DNA of 64,000 bases from Hippasteria phrygiana (lineage: Eukaryota > Echinodermata > Asteroidea > Valvatida > Goniasteridae): positions 1,426,001-1,490,000 of the forward strand of contig JAZGUH010000103.1 of NCBI GenBank assembly GCA_037893225.1, in the 5' to 3' direction. The notes below the pieces were generated by a model that worked only from the letters and a program-made list of their open reading frames with translations, had not been told where the DNA came from and did no database searches. Position numbers and translations under genes: made by a program. Each line of letters begins with the position of its first letter. The first letter of the stretch is position 1. Positions 25,490 to 39,286 of this stretch are shown here, piece after piece.

Positions 25490-28400
25490 GAACGCCCCTC
25501 CTTTCCCTGTTCATAATTGAATGGGATATTGACCAAATCCAGCAATTTTCACACGTATGGGTAGCTTAGATCTAGCGCAACAATTTGAGACCATCGCCAG
25601 CTTCACAGCGTTAGAACTCTTCGAGAAAATTCAAACCTCGCAACTAATTTTTTTCTGTGAACTCTGTGTGCGTTCTCCCGTTTACTGCATTGTGGCTGCT
25701 TAACGTTTGCCAAATTTTCAGATGAACGGCCCTCCTTTCCCTGTTCATAATTGAATGGTATATTGACCAAATCAAGTCATTGTTACACGTATGGGTAGCT
25801 TAGATAAAGCGCAACAATTTCAGACCATCGCCAGCTTCACAGCGTTAGAACTCTTCGAGAAAAATCAAACCTCGCATCAAATTTCGTCCTGTGAACTCTG
25901 TGTGCGTTCTTCCGTTTACTGCATTGTGACTGCTTAACGTTTGCCACATTTTCAGATGAACGCCCCTCCTTTCCCTGTTCATAATTGAATGGGATATTGA
26001 CCAAATCCAGTAATTTTCACACGTATGGGTAGCTTAGATCTAGCGCAACAATTTGAGACCATCGCCAGCTTCACAGCGTTAGAACTCTTCGAGAAAATTC
26101 AAACCTCGCAACTAATTTTTTTCTGTGAACTCTGTGTGCGTTCTCCCGTTTACTGCATTGTGGCTGCTTAACGTTTGCCAAATTTTCAGATGAACGGCCC
26201 TCCTTTCCCTGTTCATAATTGAATGGTATATTGACCAAATCAAGTCATTGTTACACGTATGGGTAGCTTAGATATAGCGCAACAATTTCAGACCATCGCC
26301 AGCTTCACAGCGTTAGAACTCTTCGAGAAAAATCAAACCTCGCATCAAATTTCGTCCTGTGAACTCTGTGTGCGTTCTTCCGTTTACTGCATTGTGACTG
26401 CTTAACGTTTGCCACATTTTCAGATGAACGCCCCTCCTTTCCCTGTTCATAATTGAATGGGATATTGACCAAATCCAGTAATTTTCACACGTATGGGTAG
26501 CTTAGATCTAGCGCAACAATTTGAGACCATTGCCAGCTTCATAGCGTGAGAACTCTTCGAGAAAATTCAAACCTCGCAACAAATTTTTCCCATGAACTCT
26601 GTGTGCGTTCTCCCGTTTACTGCATTGTGACTGCTTAACGTTTGCCAAATTTTCAGATGAACGCCCCTCCTTTCCCTGTTCATAATTGAATGGTATATTG
26701 ACCAAATCCAGTCATTTTTACACTGATGGGTAGCTTAGATCTAGCGCAACAATTTCAGACCATCGCCAGCTTCACAGCGTTAGAACTCTTCGAGAAAATT
26801 CAAACCTCGCAACTAATTTCTTTCTGTGAACTCTGTGTGCGTCCTTCCGTTTACTGCATTGTGACTGTTTAACGTTTGCCACATTTTCAGATGAACGCCC
26901 CTCCTTTCCCTGTTCATAATTGAATGGGATATTGACCAAATCCAGCAATTTTCACACGTATGGGTAGCTTAGATCTAGCGCAACAATTTGAGACCATCGC
27001 CAGCTTCACAGCGCTAGAACTCTTCGAGAAAATTCAAACCTCGCAACTAATTTTTTTCTGTGAACTCTGTGTGCGTTCTCCCGTTTACTGCATTGTGGCT
27101 GCTTAACGTTTGCCAAATTTTCAGATGAACGGCCCTCCTTTCCCTGTTCATAATTGAATGGTATATTGACCAAATCAAGTCATTGTTACACGTATGGGTA
27201 GCTTAGATATAGCGCAACAATTTCAGACCATCGCCAGCTTCACAGCGTTAGAACTCTTCGAGAAAAATCAAACCTCGCATCAAATTTCGTCCTGTGAACT
27301 CTGTGTGCGTTCTTCCGTTTACTGCATTGTGACTGCTTAACGTTTGCCACATTTTCAGATGAACGCCCCTCCTTTCCCTGTTCATAATTGAATGGGATAT
27401 TGACCAAATCCAGTAATTTTCACACGTATGGGTAGCTTAGATCTAGCGCAACAATTTGAGACCATCGCCAGCTTCACAGCGTTAGAACTCTTCGAGAAAA
27501 TTCAAACCTCGCAACTAATTTTTTTCTGTGAACTCTGTGTGCGTTCTCCCGTTTACTGCATTGTGGCTGCTTAACGTTTGCCAAATTTTCAGATGAACGG
27601 CCCTCCTTTCCCTGTTCATAATTGAATGGTATATTGACCAAATCAAGTCATTGTTACACGTATGGGTAGCTTAGATATAGCGCAACAATTTCAGACCATC
27701 GCCAGCTTCACAGCGTTAGAACTCTTCGAGAAAAATCAAACCTCGCATCAAATTTCGTCCTGTGAACTCTGTGTGCGTTCTTCCGTTTACTGCATTGTGA
27801 CTGCTTAACGTTTGCCACATTTTCAGATGAACGCCCCTCCTTTCCCTGTTCATAATTGAATGGGATATTGACCAAATCCAGTAATTTTCACACGTATGGG
27901 TAGCTTAGATCTAGCGCAACAATTTGAGACCATTGCCAGCTTCATAGCGTGAGAACTCTTCGAGAAAATTCAAACCTCGCAACAAATTTTTCCCATGAAC
28001 TCTGTGTGCGTTCTCCCGTTTACTGCATTGTGACTGCTTAACGTTTGCCAAATTTTCAGATGAACGCCCCTCCTTTCCCTGTTCATAATTGAATGGTATA
28101 TTGACCAAATCCAGTCATTTTTACACTGATGGGTAGCTTAGATCTAGCGCAACAATTTCAGACCATCGCCAGCTTCACAGCGTTAGAACTCTTCGAGAAA
28201 ATTCAAACCTCGCAACTAATTTCTTTCTGTGAACTCTGTGTGCGTCCTTCCGTTTACTGCATTGTGACTGTTTAACGTTTGCCACATTTTCAGATGAACG
28301 CCCCTCCTTTCCCTGTTCATAATTGAATGGGATATTGACCAAATCCAGCAATTTTCACACGTATGGGTAGCTTAGATCTAGCGCAACAATTTGAGACCAT

Positions 28401-30167
28401 CGCCAGCTTCACAGCGCTAGAACTCTTCGAGAAAATTCAAACCTCGCAACTAATTTCTTTCTGTGAACTCTGTGTGCGTTCTCCCGTTTACTGCATTGTG
28501 GCTGCTTAACGTTTGCCAAATTTTCAGATGAACGCCCCTCCTTTCCCTGTTCATAATTGAATGGTATATTGACCAAATCAAGTCATTGTTACACGTATGG
28601 GTAGCTTAGATATAGCGCAACAATTTCAGACCATCGCCAGCTTCACAGCGTTAGAACTCTTCGAGAAAAATCAAACCTCGCATCAAATTTCTTCCTGTGA
28701 ACTCTGTGTGCGTTCTTCCGTTTACTGCATTGTGACTGCTTAACGTTTGCCACATTTTCAGATGAACGCCCCTCCTTTCCCTGTTCATAATTGAATGGTA
28801 TATTGACCAAATCCAGTCATTTTTACACTGATGGGTAGCTTAGATCTAGCGCAACAATTTCAGACCATCGCCAGCTTCACAGCGTTAGAACTCTTCGATA
28901 AAATTCAAACCTCGCAACACATTTCTTCCTGTGAACCCTGTGTGCGTTCTTCCGTTTACTGTATTGTAACTGCTTAACGTTTGCCACATTTTCAGATGAA
29001 CGCCCCTCCTTTCCCTGTTCATAATTGAATGGGATATTGACCAAATCCAGCAATTTTCACACGTATGGGTAGCTTAGATCTAGCGCAAAAATTTGAGACC
29101 ATCGCCAGCTTCACAGCGTTAGAACTCTTCGAGAAAATTCAAACCTCGCAACTAATTTCTTTCTGTGAACTCTGTGTGCGTCCTTCCGTTTACTGCATTG
29201 TGACTGTTTAACGTTTGCCACATTTTCAGATGAACGCCTCTCCTTTCCCTGTTCATAATTGAATGGGATATTGACCAAATCCAGCAATTTTCACACGTAT
29301 GGGTAGCTTAGATCTAGCGCAACAATTTCAGACCATCGCCAGCTTCACAGCGTTAGAACTCTTCGATAAAATTCAAACCTCGCAACACATTTCTTCCTGT
29401 GAACCCTGTGTGCGTTCTTCCGTTTACTGTATTGTAACTGCTTAACGTTTGCCACATTTTCAGATGAACGCCCCTCCTTTCCCTGTTCATAATTGAATGG
29501 GATATTGACCAAATCCAGCAATTTTCACACGTATGGGTAGCTTAGATCTAGCGCAAAAATTTGAGACCATCGCCAGCTTCACAGCGTTAGAACTCTTCGA
29601 GAAAATTCAAACCTCGCAACTAATTTCTTTCTGTGAACTCTGTGTGCGTCCTTCCGTTTACTGCATTGTGACTGTTTAACGTTTGCCACATTTTCAGATG
29701 AACGCCTCTCCTTTCCCTGTTCATAATTGAATGGGATATTGACCAAATCCAGCAATTTTCACACGTATGGGTAGCTTAGATCTAGCGCAACAATTTGAGA
29801 CCATCGGCAGCTTCACAGAGTTAGAACTCTTCGAGAAAATTCAAACCTCGCAACTAATTTCTTTCTGCGAACTCTGTGTGCGTTCTTCCGTTTACTGCAT
29901 TGTGACTGCTTAACATTTGCCACATTTTCAGATGAACGCCCCTCCTTTCCCTGTTCATAATTGAATGGGATATTGACCAAATCCAGCAATTTTCACACGT
30001 ATGGGTAGCTTAGATCTAGCGCAACAATTTGAGACCATCGCCAGCTTCACAGCGTTAGAACTCTTGGAGAAAATTCAAACCTCGCAACTAATTTCTTTCT
30101 GTGAACTCTGTGTGCGTTCTCCCGTTTACTGCATTGTGGCTGCTTAACGTTTGCCAAATTTTCAGAT

Positions 30168-30401
30168 GAACGCCCCTCCTTTCCCTGTTCATAATTGAAT
30201 GGTATATTGACCAAATCAAGTCATTGTTACACGTATGGGTAGCTTAGATATAGCGCAACAATTTCAGACCATCGCCAGCTTCACAGCGTTAGAACTCTTC
30301 GAGAAAATTCAAACCTCGCAACACATTTCTTCCTGTGAACCCTGTGTGCGTTCTTCCGTTTACTGTATTGTAACTGCTTAACGTTTGCCACATTTTCAGA
30401 T
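30168..30401 (+). repeat. Hybrid monomer B/D
   Basis: The left half is type B (CAAGTCATTG, GATATAGCGC, CAGACC). The right half is D-like (CAACACATTTC, GAACCCTG, GTATTGTAAC) but reads GAGAAAATTC where most D units read GATAAAATTC. The same GAGAAAATTC form of D occurs at 9.4, 12.4 and 16.6 kb and may be the donor. Confidence 0.68.
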
Positions 30402-33400
30402 GAACGCCCCTCCTTTCCCTGTTCATAATTGAATGGGATATTGACCAAATCCAGCAATTTTCACACGTATGGGTAGCTTAGATCTAGCGCAACAATTTGA
30501 GACCATCGCCAGCTTCACAGCGTTAGAACTCTTCGAGAAAATTCAAACCTCGCAACTAATTTCTTTCTGTGAACTCTGTGTGCGTTCTTCCGTTTACTGC
30601 ATTGTGACTGTTTAACGTTTGCCACATTTTCAGATGAACGCCCCTCCTTTCCCTGTTCATAATTGAATGGGATATTGACCAAATCCAGCAATTTTCACAC
30701 GTCTGGGTAGCTTAGATCTAGCGCAACAATTTGAGACCATCGCCAGCTTCACAGAGTTAGAACTCTTCGAGAAAATTCAAACCTCGCAACTAATTTCTTT
30801 CTGTGAACTCTGTGTGCGTTCTCCCGTTTACTGCATTGTGGCTGCTTAACGTTTGCCAAATTTTCAGATGAACGCCCCTCCTTTCCCTGGTCATAATTGA
30901 ATAGTATATTGACCAAATCAAGTCATTGTTACACGTATGGGTAGCTTAGATATAGCGCAACAATTTCAGACCATCGCCAGCTTCACAGCGTTAGAACTCT
31001 TCGAGAAAAATCAAACCTCGCATCAAATTTCTTCCTGTGAACTCTGTGTGCGTTCTTCCGTTTACTGCATTGTGACTGCTTAACGTTTGCCACATTTTCA
31101 GATGAACGCCCCTCCTTTCCCTGTTCATAATTGAATGGGATATTGACCAAATCCAGTAATTTTCACACGTATGGGTAGCTTAGATCTAGCGCAACAATTT
31201 GAGACCATTGCCAGCTTCATAGCGTGAGAACTCTTCGAGAAAATTCAAACCTCGCAACAAATTTTTCCCATGAACTCTGTGTGCGTTCTCCCGTTTACTG
31301 CATTGTGACTGCTTAACGTTTGCCAAATTTTCAGATGAACGCCCCTCCTTTCCCTGTTCATAATTGAATGGTATATTGACCAAATCCAGTCATTTTTACA
31401 CTGATGGGTAGCTTAGATCTAGCGCAACAATTTCAGACCATCGCCAGCTTCACAGCGTTAGAACTCTTCGATAAAATTCAAACCTCGCAACACATTTCTT
31501 CCTGTGAACCCTGTGTGCGTTCTTCCGTTTACTGTATTGTAACTGCTTAACGTTTGCCACATTTTCAGATGAACGCCCCTCCTTTCCCTGTTCATAATTG
31601 AATGGGATATTGACCAAATCCAGCAATTTTCACACGTATGGGTAGCTTAGATCTAGCGCAAAAATTTGAGACCATCGCCAGCTTCACAGCGTTAGAACTC
31701 TTCGAGAAAATTCAAACCTCGCAACTAATTTCTTTCTGTGAACTCTGTGTGCGTCCTTCCGTTTACTGCATTGTGACTGTTTAACGTTTGCCACATTTTC
31801 AGATGAACGCCCCTCCTTTCCCTGTTCATAATTGAATGGGATATTGACCAAATCCAGCAATTTTCACACGTATGGGTAGCTTAGATCTAGCGCAACAATT
31901 TGAGACCATCGCCAGCTTCACAGCGTTAGAACTCTTCGAGAAAATTCAAACCTCGCAACTAATTTTTTTCTGTGAACTCTGTGTGCGTTCTCCCGTTTAC
32001 TGCATTGTGGCTGCTTAACGTTTGCCAAATTTTCAGATGAACGGCCCTCCTTTCCCTGTTCATAATTGAATGGTATATTGACCAAATCAAGTCATTGTTA
32101 CACGTATGGGTAGCTTAGATATAGCGCAACAATTTCAGACCATCGCCAGCTTCACACCGTTAGAACTCTTCGAGAAAAATCAAACCTCGCATCAAATTTC
32201 GTCCTGTGAACTCTGTGTGCGTTCTTCCGTTTACTGCATTGTGACTGCTTAACGTTTGCCACATTTTCAGATGAACGCCCCTCCTTTCCCTGTTCATAAT
32301 TGAATGGGATATTGACCAAATCCAGTAATGTTCACACGTATGGGTAGCTTAGATCTAGCGCAACAATTTGAGACCATTGCCAGCTTCATAGCGTGAGAAC
32401 TCTTCGAGAAAATTCAAACCTCGCAACAAATGTTTCCCATGAACTCTGTGTGCGTTCTCCCGTTTACTGCATTGTGACTGCTTAACGTTTGCCAAATTTT
32501 CAGATGAACGCCCCTCCTTTCCCTGTTCATAATTGAATGGTATATTGACCAAATCCAGTCATTTTTACACTGATGGGTAGCTTAGATCTAGCGCAACAAT
32601 TTCAGACCATCGCCAGCTTCACAGCGTTAGAACTCTTCGATAAAATTCAAACCTCGCAACACATTTCTTCCTGTGAACCCTGTGTGCGTTCTTCCGTTTA
32701 CTGTATTGTAACTGCTTAACGTTTGCCACATTTTCAGATGAACGCCCCTCCTTTCCCTGTTCATAATTGAATGGGATATTGACCAAATCCAGCAATTTTC
32801 ACACGTATGGGTAGCTTAGATCTAGCGCAAAAATTTGAGACCATCGCCAGCTTCACAGCGTTAGAACTCTTCGAGAAAATTCAAACCTCGCAACTAATTT
32901 CTTTCTGTGAACTCTGTGTGCGTCCTTCCGTTTACTGCATTGTGACTGTTTAACGTTTGCCACATTTTCAGATGAACGCCTCTCCTTTCCCTGTTCATAA
33001 TTGAATGGGATATTGACCAAATCCAGCAATTTTCACACGTATGGGTAGCTTAGATCTAGCGCAACAATTTGAGACCATCGCCAGCTTCACAGAGTTAGAA
33101 CTCTTCGAGAAAATTCAAACCTCGCAACTAATTTCTTTCTGCGAACTCTGTGTGCGTTCTTCCGTTTACTGCATTGTGACTGCTTAACATTTGCCACATT
33201 TTCAGATGAACGCCCCTCCTTTCCCTGTTCATAATTGAATGGTATATTGACCAAATCAAGTCATTGTTACACGTATGGGTAGCTTAGATATAGCGCAACA
33301 ATTTCAGACCATCGCCAGCTTCACAGCGTTAGAACTCTTCGAGAAAAATCAAACCTCGCATCAAATTTCTTCCTGTGAACTCTGTGTGCGTTCTTCCGTT

Positions 33401-36400
33401 TACTGCATTGTGACTGCTTAACGTTTGCCACATTTTCAGATGAACGCCCCTCCTTTCCCTGTTCATAATTGAATGGGATATTGACCAAATCCAGTAATTT
33501 TCACACGTATGGGTAGCTTAGATCTAGCGCAACAATTTGAGACCATTGCCAGCTTCATAGCGTGAGAACTCTTCGAGAAAATTCAAACCTCGCAACAAAT
33601 TTTTCCCATGAACTCTGTGTGCGTTCTCCCGTTTACTGCATTGTGACTGCTTAACGTTTGCCAAATTTTCAGATGAACGCCCCTCCTTTCCCTGTTCATA
33701 ATTGAATGGTATATTGACCAAATCCAGTCATTTTTACACTGATGGGTAGCTTAGATCTAGCGCAACAATTTCAGACCATCGCCAGCTTCACAGCGTTAGA
33801 ACTCTTCGAGAAAATTCAAACCTCGCAACTAATTTCTTTCTGTGAACTCTGTGTGCGTCCTTCCGTTTACTGCATTGTGACTGTTTAACGTTTGCCACAT
33901 TTTCAGATGAACGCCCCTCCTTTCCCTGTTCATAATTGAATGGGATATTGACCAAATCCAGCAATTTTCACACGTATGGGTAGCTTAGATCTAGCGCAAC
34001 AATTTGAGACCATCGCCAGCTTCACAGCGTTAGAACTCTTCGAGAAAATTCAAACCTCGCAACTAATTTCTTTCTGTGAACTCTGTGTGCGTTCTCCCGT
34101 TTACTGCATTGTGGCTGCTTAACGTTTGCCAAATTTTCAGATGAACGCCCCTCCTTTCCCTGTTCATAATTGAATGGTATATTGACCAAATCAAGTCATT
34201 GTTACACGTATGGGTAGCTTAGATATAGCGCAACAATTTCAGACCATCGCCAGCTTCACAGCGTTAGAACTCTTCGAGAAAAATCAAACCTCGCATCAAA
34301 TTTCTTCCTGTGAACTCTGTGTGCGTTCTTCCGTTTACTGCATTGTGACTGCTTAACGTTTGCCACATTTTCAGATGAACGCCCCTCCTTTCCCTGTTCA
34401 TAATTGAATGGGATATTGACCAAATCCAGTAATGTTCACACGTATGGGTAGCTTAGATCTAGCGCAACAATTTGAGACCATTGCCAGCTTCATAGCGTGA
34501 GAACTCTTCGAGAAAATTCAAACCTCGCAACAATTTTTTCCCATGAACTCTGTGTGCGTTCTCCCGTTTACTGCATTGTGACTGCTTAACGTTTGCCAAA
34601 TTTTCAGATGAACGCCCCTCCTTTCCCTGTTCATAATTGAATGGTATATTGACCAAATCCAGTCATTTTTACACTGATGGGTAGCTTAGATCTAGCGCAA
34701 CAATTTCAGACCATCGCCAGCTTCACAGCGTTAGAACTCTTCGATAAAATTCAAACCTCGCAACACATTTCTTCCTGTGAACCCTGTGTGCGTTCTTCCG
34801 TTTACTGTATTGTAACTGCTTAACGTTTGCCACATTTTCAGATGAACGCCCCTCCTTTCCCTGTTCATAATTGAATGGGATATTGACCAAATCCAGCAAT
34901 TTTCACACGTATGGGTAGCTTAGATCTAGCGCAAAAATTTGAGACCATCGCCAGCTTCACAGCGTTAGAACTCTTCGAGAAAATTCAAACCTCGCAACTA
35001 ATTTCTTTCTGTGAACTCTGTGTGCGTCCTTCCGTTTACTGCATTGTGACTGTTTAACGTTTGCCACATTTTCAGATGAACGCCTCTCCTTTCCCTGTTC
35101 ATAATTGAATGGGATATTGACCAAATCCAGCAATTTTCACACGTATGGGTAGCTTAGATCTAGCGCAACAATTTCAGACCATCGCCAGCTTCACAGCGTT
35201 AGAACTCTTCGATAAAATTCAAACCTCGCAACACATTTCTTCCTGTGAACCCTGTGTGCGTTCTTCCGTTTACTGTATTGTAACTGCTTAACGTTTGCCA
35301 CATTTTCAGATGAACGCCCCTCCTTTCCCTGTTCATAATTGAATGGGATATTGACCAAATCCAGCAATTTTCACACGTATGGGTAGCTTAGATCTAGCGC
35401 AAACATTTGAGACCATCGCCAGCTTCACAGCGTTAGAACTCTTCGAGAAAATTCAAACCTCGCAAATAATTTCTTTCTGTGAACTCTGTGTGCGTCCTTC
35501 CGTTTACTGCATTGTGACTGTTTAACGTTTGCCACATTTTCAGATGAACGCCCCTCCTTTCCCTGTTCATAATTGAATGGGATATTGACCAAATCCAGCA
35601 ATTTTCACACGTATGGGTAGCTTAGATCTAGCGCAACAATTTGAGACCATCGCCAGCTTCACAGCGTTAGAACTCTTCGAGAAAATTCAAACCTCGCAAC
35701 TAATTTTTTTCTGTGAACTCTGTGTGCGTTCTCCCGTTTACTGCATTGTGGCTGCTTAACGTTTGCCAAATTTTCAGATGAACGGCCCTCCTTTCCCTGT
35801 TCATAATTGAATGGTATATTGACCAAATCAAGTCATTGTTACACGTATGGGTAGCTTAGATATAGCGCAACAATTTCAGACCATCGCCAGCTTCACAGCG
35901 TTAGAACTCTTCGAGAAAAATCAAACCTCGCATCAAATTTCGTCCTGTGAACTCTGTGTGCGTTCTTCCGTTTACTGCATTGTGACTGCTTAACGTTTGC
36001 CACATTTTCAGATGAACGCCCCTCCTTTCCCTGTTCATAATTGAATGGGATATTGACCAAATCCAGTAATGTTCACACGTATGGGTAGCTTAGATCTAGC
36101 GCAACAATTTGAGACCATTGCCAGCTTCATAGCGTGAGAACTCTTCGAGAAAATTCAAACCTCGCAACAAATGTTTCCCATGAACTCTGTGTGCGTTCTC
36201 CCGTTTACTGCATTGTGACTGCTTAACGTTTGCCAAATTTTCAGATGAACGCCCCTCCTTTCCCTGTTCATAATTGAATGGTATATTGACCAAATCCAGT
36301 CATTTTTACACTGATGGGTAGCTTAGATCTAGCGCAACAATTTCAGACCATCGCCAGCTTCACAGCGTTAGAACTCTTCGATAAAATTCAAACCTCGCAA

Positions 36401-36899
36401 CACATTTCTTCCTGTGAACCCTGTGTGCGTTCTTCCGTTTACTGTATTGTAACTGCTTAACGTTTGCCACATTTTCAGATGAACGCCCCTCCTTTCCCTG
36501 TTCATAATTGAATGGGATATTGACCAAATCCAGCAATTTTCACACGTATGGGTAGCTTAGATCTAGCGCAAAAATTTGAGACCATCGCCAGCTTCACAGC
36601 GTTAGAACTCTTCGAGAAAATTCAAACCTCGCAACTAATTTCTTTCTGTGAACTCTGTGTGCGTCCTTCCGTTTACTGCATTGTGACTGTTTAACGTTTG
36701 CCACATTTTCAGATGAACGCCTCTCCTTTCCCTGTTCATAATTGAATGGGATATTGACCAAATCCAGCAATTTTCACACGTATGGGTAGCTTAGATCTAG
36801 CGCAACAATTTGAGACCATCGCCAGCTTCACAGAGTTAGAACTCTTCGAGAAAATTCAAACCTCGCAACTAATTTCTTTCTGCGAACTCTGTGTGCGTT

Positions 36900-39237
36900 C
36901 TTCCGTTTACTGCATTGTGACTGCTTAACATTTGCCACATTTTCAGATGAACGCCCCTCCTTTCCCTGTTCATAATTGAATGGTATATTGACCAAATCAA
37001 GTCATTGTTACACGTATGGGTAGCTTAGATATAGCGCAACAATTTCAGACCATCGCCAGCTTCACAGCGTTAGAACTCTTCGAGAAAAATCAAACCTCGC
37101 ATCAAATTTCTTCCTGTGAACTCTGTGTGCGTTCTTCCGTTTACTGCATTGTGACTGCTTAACGTTTGCCACATTTTCAGATGAACGCCCCTCCTTTCCC
37201 TGTTCATAATTGAATGGGATATTGACCAAATCCAGTAATTTTCACACGTATGGGTAGCTTAGATCTAGCGCAACAATTTGAGACCATTGCCAGCTTCATA
37301 GCGTGAGAACTCTTCGAGAAAATTCAAACCTCGCAACAAATTTTTCCCATGAACTCTGTGTGCGTTCTCCCGTTTACTGCATTGTGACTGCTTAACGTTT
37401 GCCAAATTTTCAGATGAACGCCCCTCCTTTCCCTGTTCATAATTGAATGGTATATTGACCAAATCCAGTCATTTTTACACTGATGGGTAGCTTAGATCTA
37501 GCGCAACAATTTCAGACCATCGCCAGCTTCACAGCGTTAGAACTCTTCGAGAAAATTCAAACCTCGCAACTAATTTCTTTCTGTGAACTCTGTGTGCGTC
37601 CTTCCGTTTACTGCATTGTGACTGTTTAACGTTTGCCACATTTTCAGATGAACGCCCCTCCTTTCCCTGTTCATAATTGAATGGGATATTGACCAAATCC
37701 AGCAATTTTCACACGTATGGGTAGCTTAGATCTAGCGCAACAATTTGAGACAATCGCCAGCTTCACAGCGCTAGAACTCTTCGAGAAAATTCAAACCTCG
37801 CAACTAATTTCTTTCTGTGAACTCTGTGTGCGTTCTCCCGTTTACTGCATTGTGGCTGCTTAACGTTTGCCAAATTTTCAGATGAACGCCCCTCCTTTCC
37901 CTGTTCATAATTGAATGGTATATTGACCAAATCAAGTCATTGTTACACGTATGGGTAGCTTAGATATAGCGCAACAATTTCAGACCATCGCCAGCTTCAC
38001 AGCGTTAGAACTCTTCGAGAAAAATCAAACCTCGCATCAAATTTCTTCCTGTGAACTCTGTGTGCGTTCTTCCGTTTACTGCATTGTGACTGCTTAACGT
38101 TTGCCACATTTTCAGATGAACGCCCCTCCTTTCCCTGTTCATAATTGAATGGGATATTGACCAAATCCAGTAATGTTCACACGTATGGGTAGCTTAGATC
38201 TAGCGCAACAATTTGAGACCATTGCCAGCTTCATAGCGTGAGAACTCTTCGAGAAAATTCAAACCTCGCAACAAATTTTTCCCATGAACTCTGTGTGCGT
38301 TCTCCCGTTTACTGCATTGTGACTGCTTAACGTTTGCCAAATTTTCAGATGAACGCCCCTCCTTTCCCTGTTCATAATTGAATGGTATATTGACCAAATC
38401 CAGTCATTTTTACACTGATGGGTAGCTTAGATCTAGCGCAACAATTTCAGACCATCGCCAGCTTCACAGCGTTAGAACTCTTCGATAAAATTCAAACCTC
38501 GCAACACATTTCTTCCTGTGAACCCTGTGTGCGTTCTTCCGTTTACTGTATTGTAACTGCTTAACGTTTGCCACATTTTCAGATGAACGCCCCTCCTTTC
38601 CCTGTTCATAATTGAATGGGATATTGACCAAATCCAGCAATTTTCACACGTATGGGTAGCTTAGATCTAGCGCAAAAATTTGAGACCATCGCCAGCTTCA
38701 CAGCGTTAGAACTCTTCGAGAAAATTCAAACCTCGCAACTAATTTCTTTCTGTGAACTCTGTGTGCGTCCTTCCGTTTACTGCATTGTGACTGTTTAACG
38801 TTTGCCACATTTTCACATGAACGCCTCTCCTTTCCCTGTTCATAATTGAATGGGATATTGACCAAATCCAGCAATTTTCACACGTATGGGTAGCTTAGAT
38901 CTAGCGCAACAATTTCAGACCATCGCCAGCTTCACAGCGTTAGAACTCTTCGATAAAATTCAAACCTCGCAACACATTTCTTCCTGTGAACCCTGTGTGC
39001 GTTCTTCCGTTTACTGTATTGTAACTGCTTAACGTTTGCCACATTTTCAGATGAACGCCCCTCCTTTCCCTGTTCATAATTGAATGGGATATTGACCAAA
39101 TCCAGCAATTTTCACACGTATGGGTAGCTTAGATCTAGCGCAAACATTTGAGACCATCGCCAGCTTCACAGCGTTAGAACTCTTCGAGAAAATTCAAACC
39201 TCGCAAATAATTTCTTTCTGTGAACTCTGTGTGCGTC
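36900..39237 (+). repeat. Tandem ten-monomer duplication, copy 1 (2338 bp)
   Basis: Ten monomers followed directly by a second copy at 39238-41575. Private markers occur in both at exactly 2338 bp: GAGACAATCG (C at 37751 and 40089), TTTTCACATG (C at 38816 and 41154) and GCAAATAATTTC (39203 and 41541). I found no mismatch in the stretches I compared, so this is among the youngest events in the window. Confidence 0.85.
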
Positions 39238-39286
39238 CTTCCGTTTACTGCATTGTGACTGCTTAACATTTGCCACATTTTCAGAT
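39053..39286 (+). repeat. Hybrid monomer E/F at the 2338-bp junction
   Basis: Type E variant to C at 39237 (CAAACATTTG, GCAAATAATTTC, GTGCGTCC). From C at 39262 it is type F (GACTGCTTAACATTTGCC). The breakpoint therefore falls in the 24 bases at 39238-39261, which E and F share, as expected for homologous unequal exchange. Confidence 0.85.
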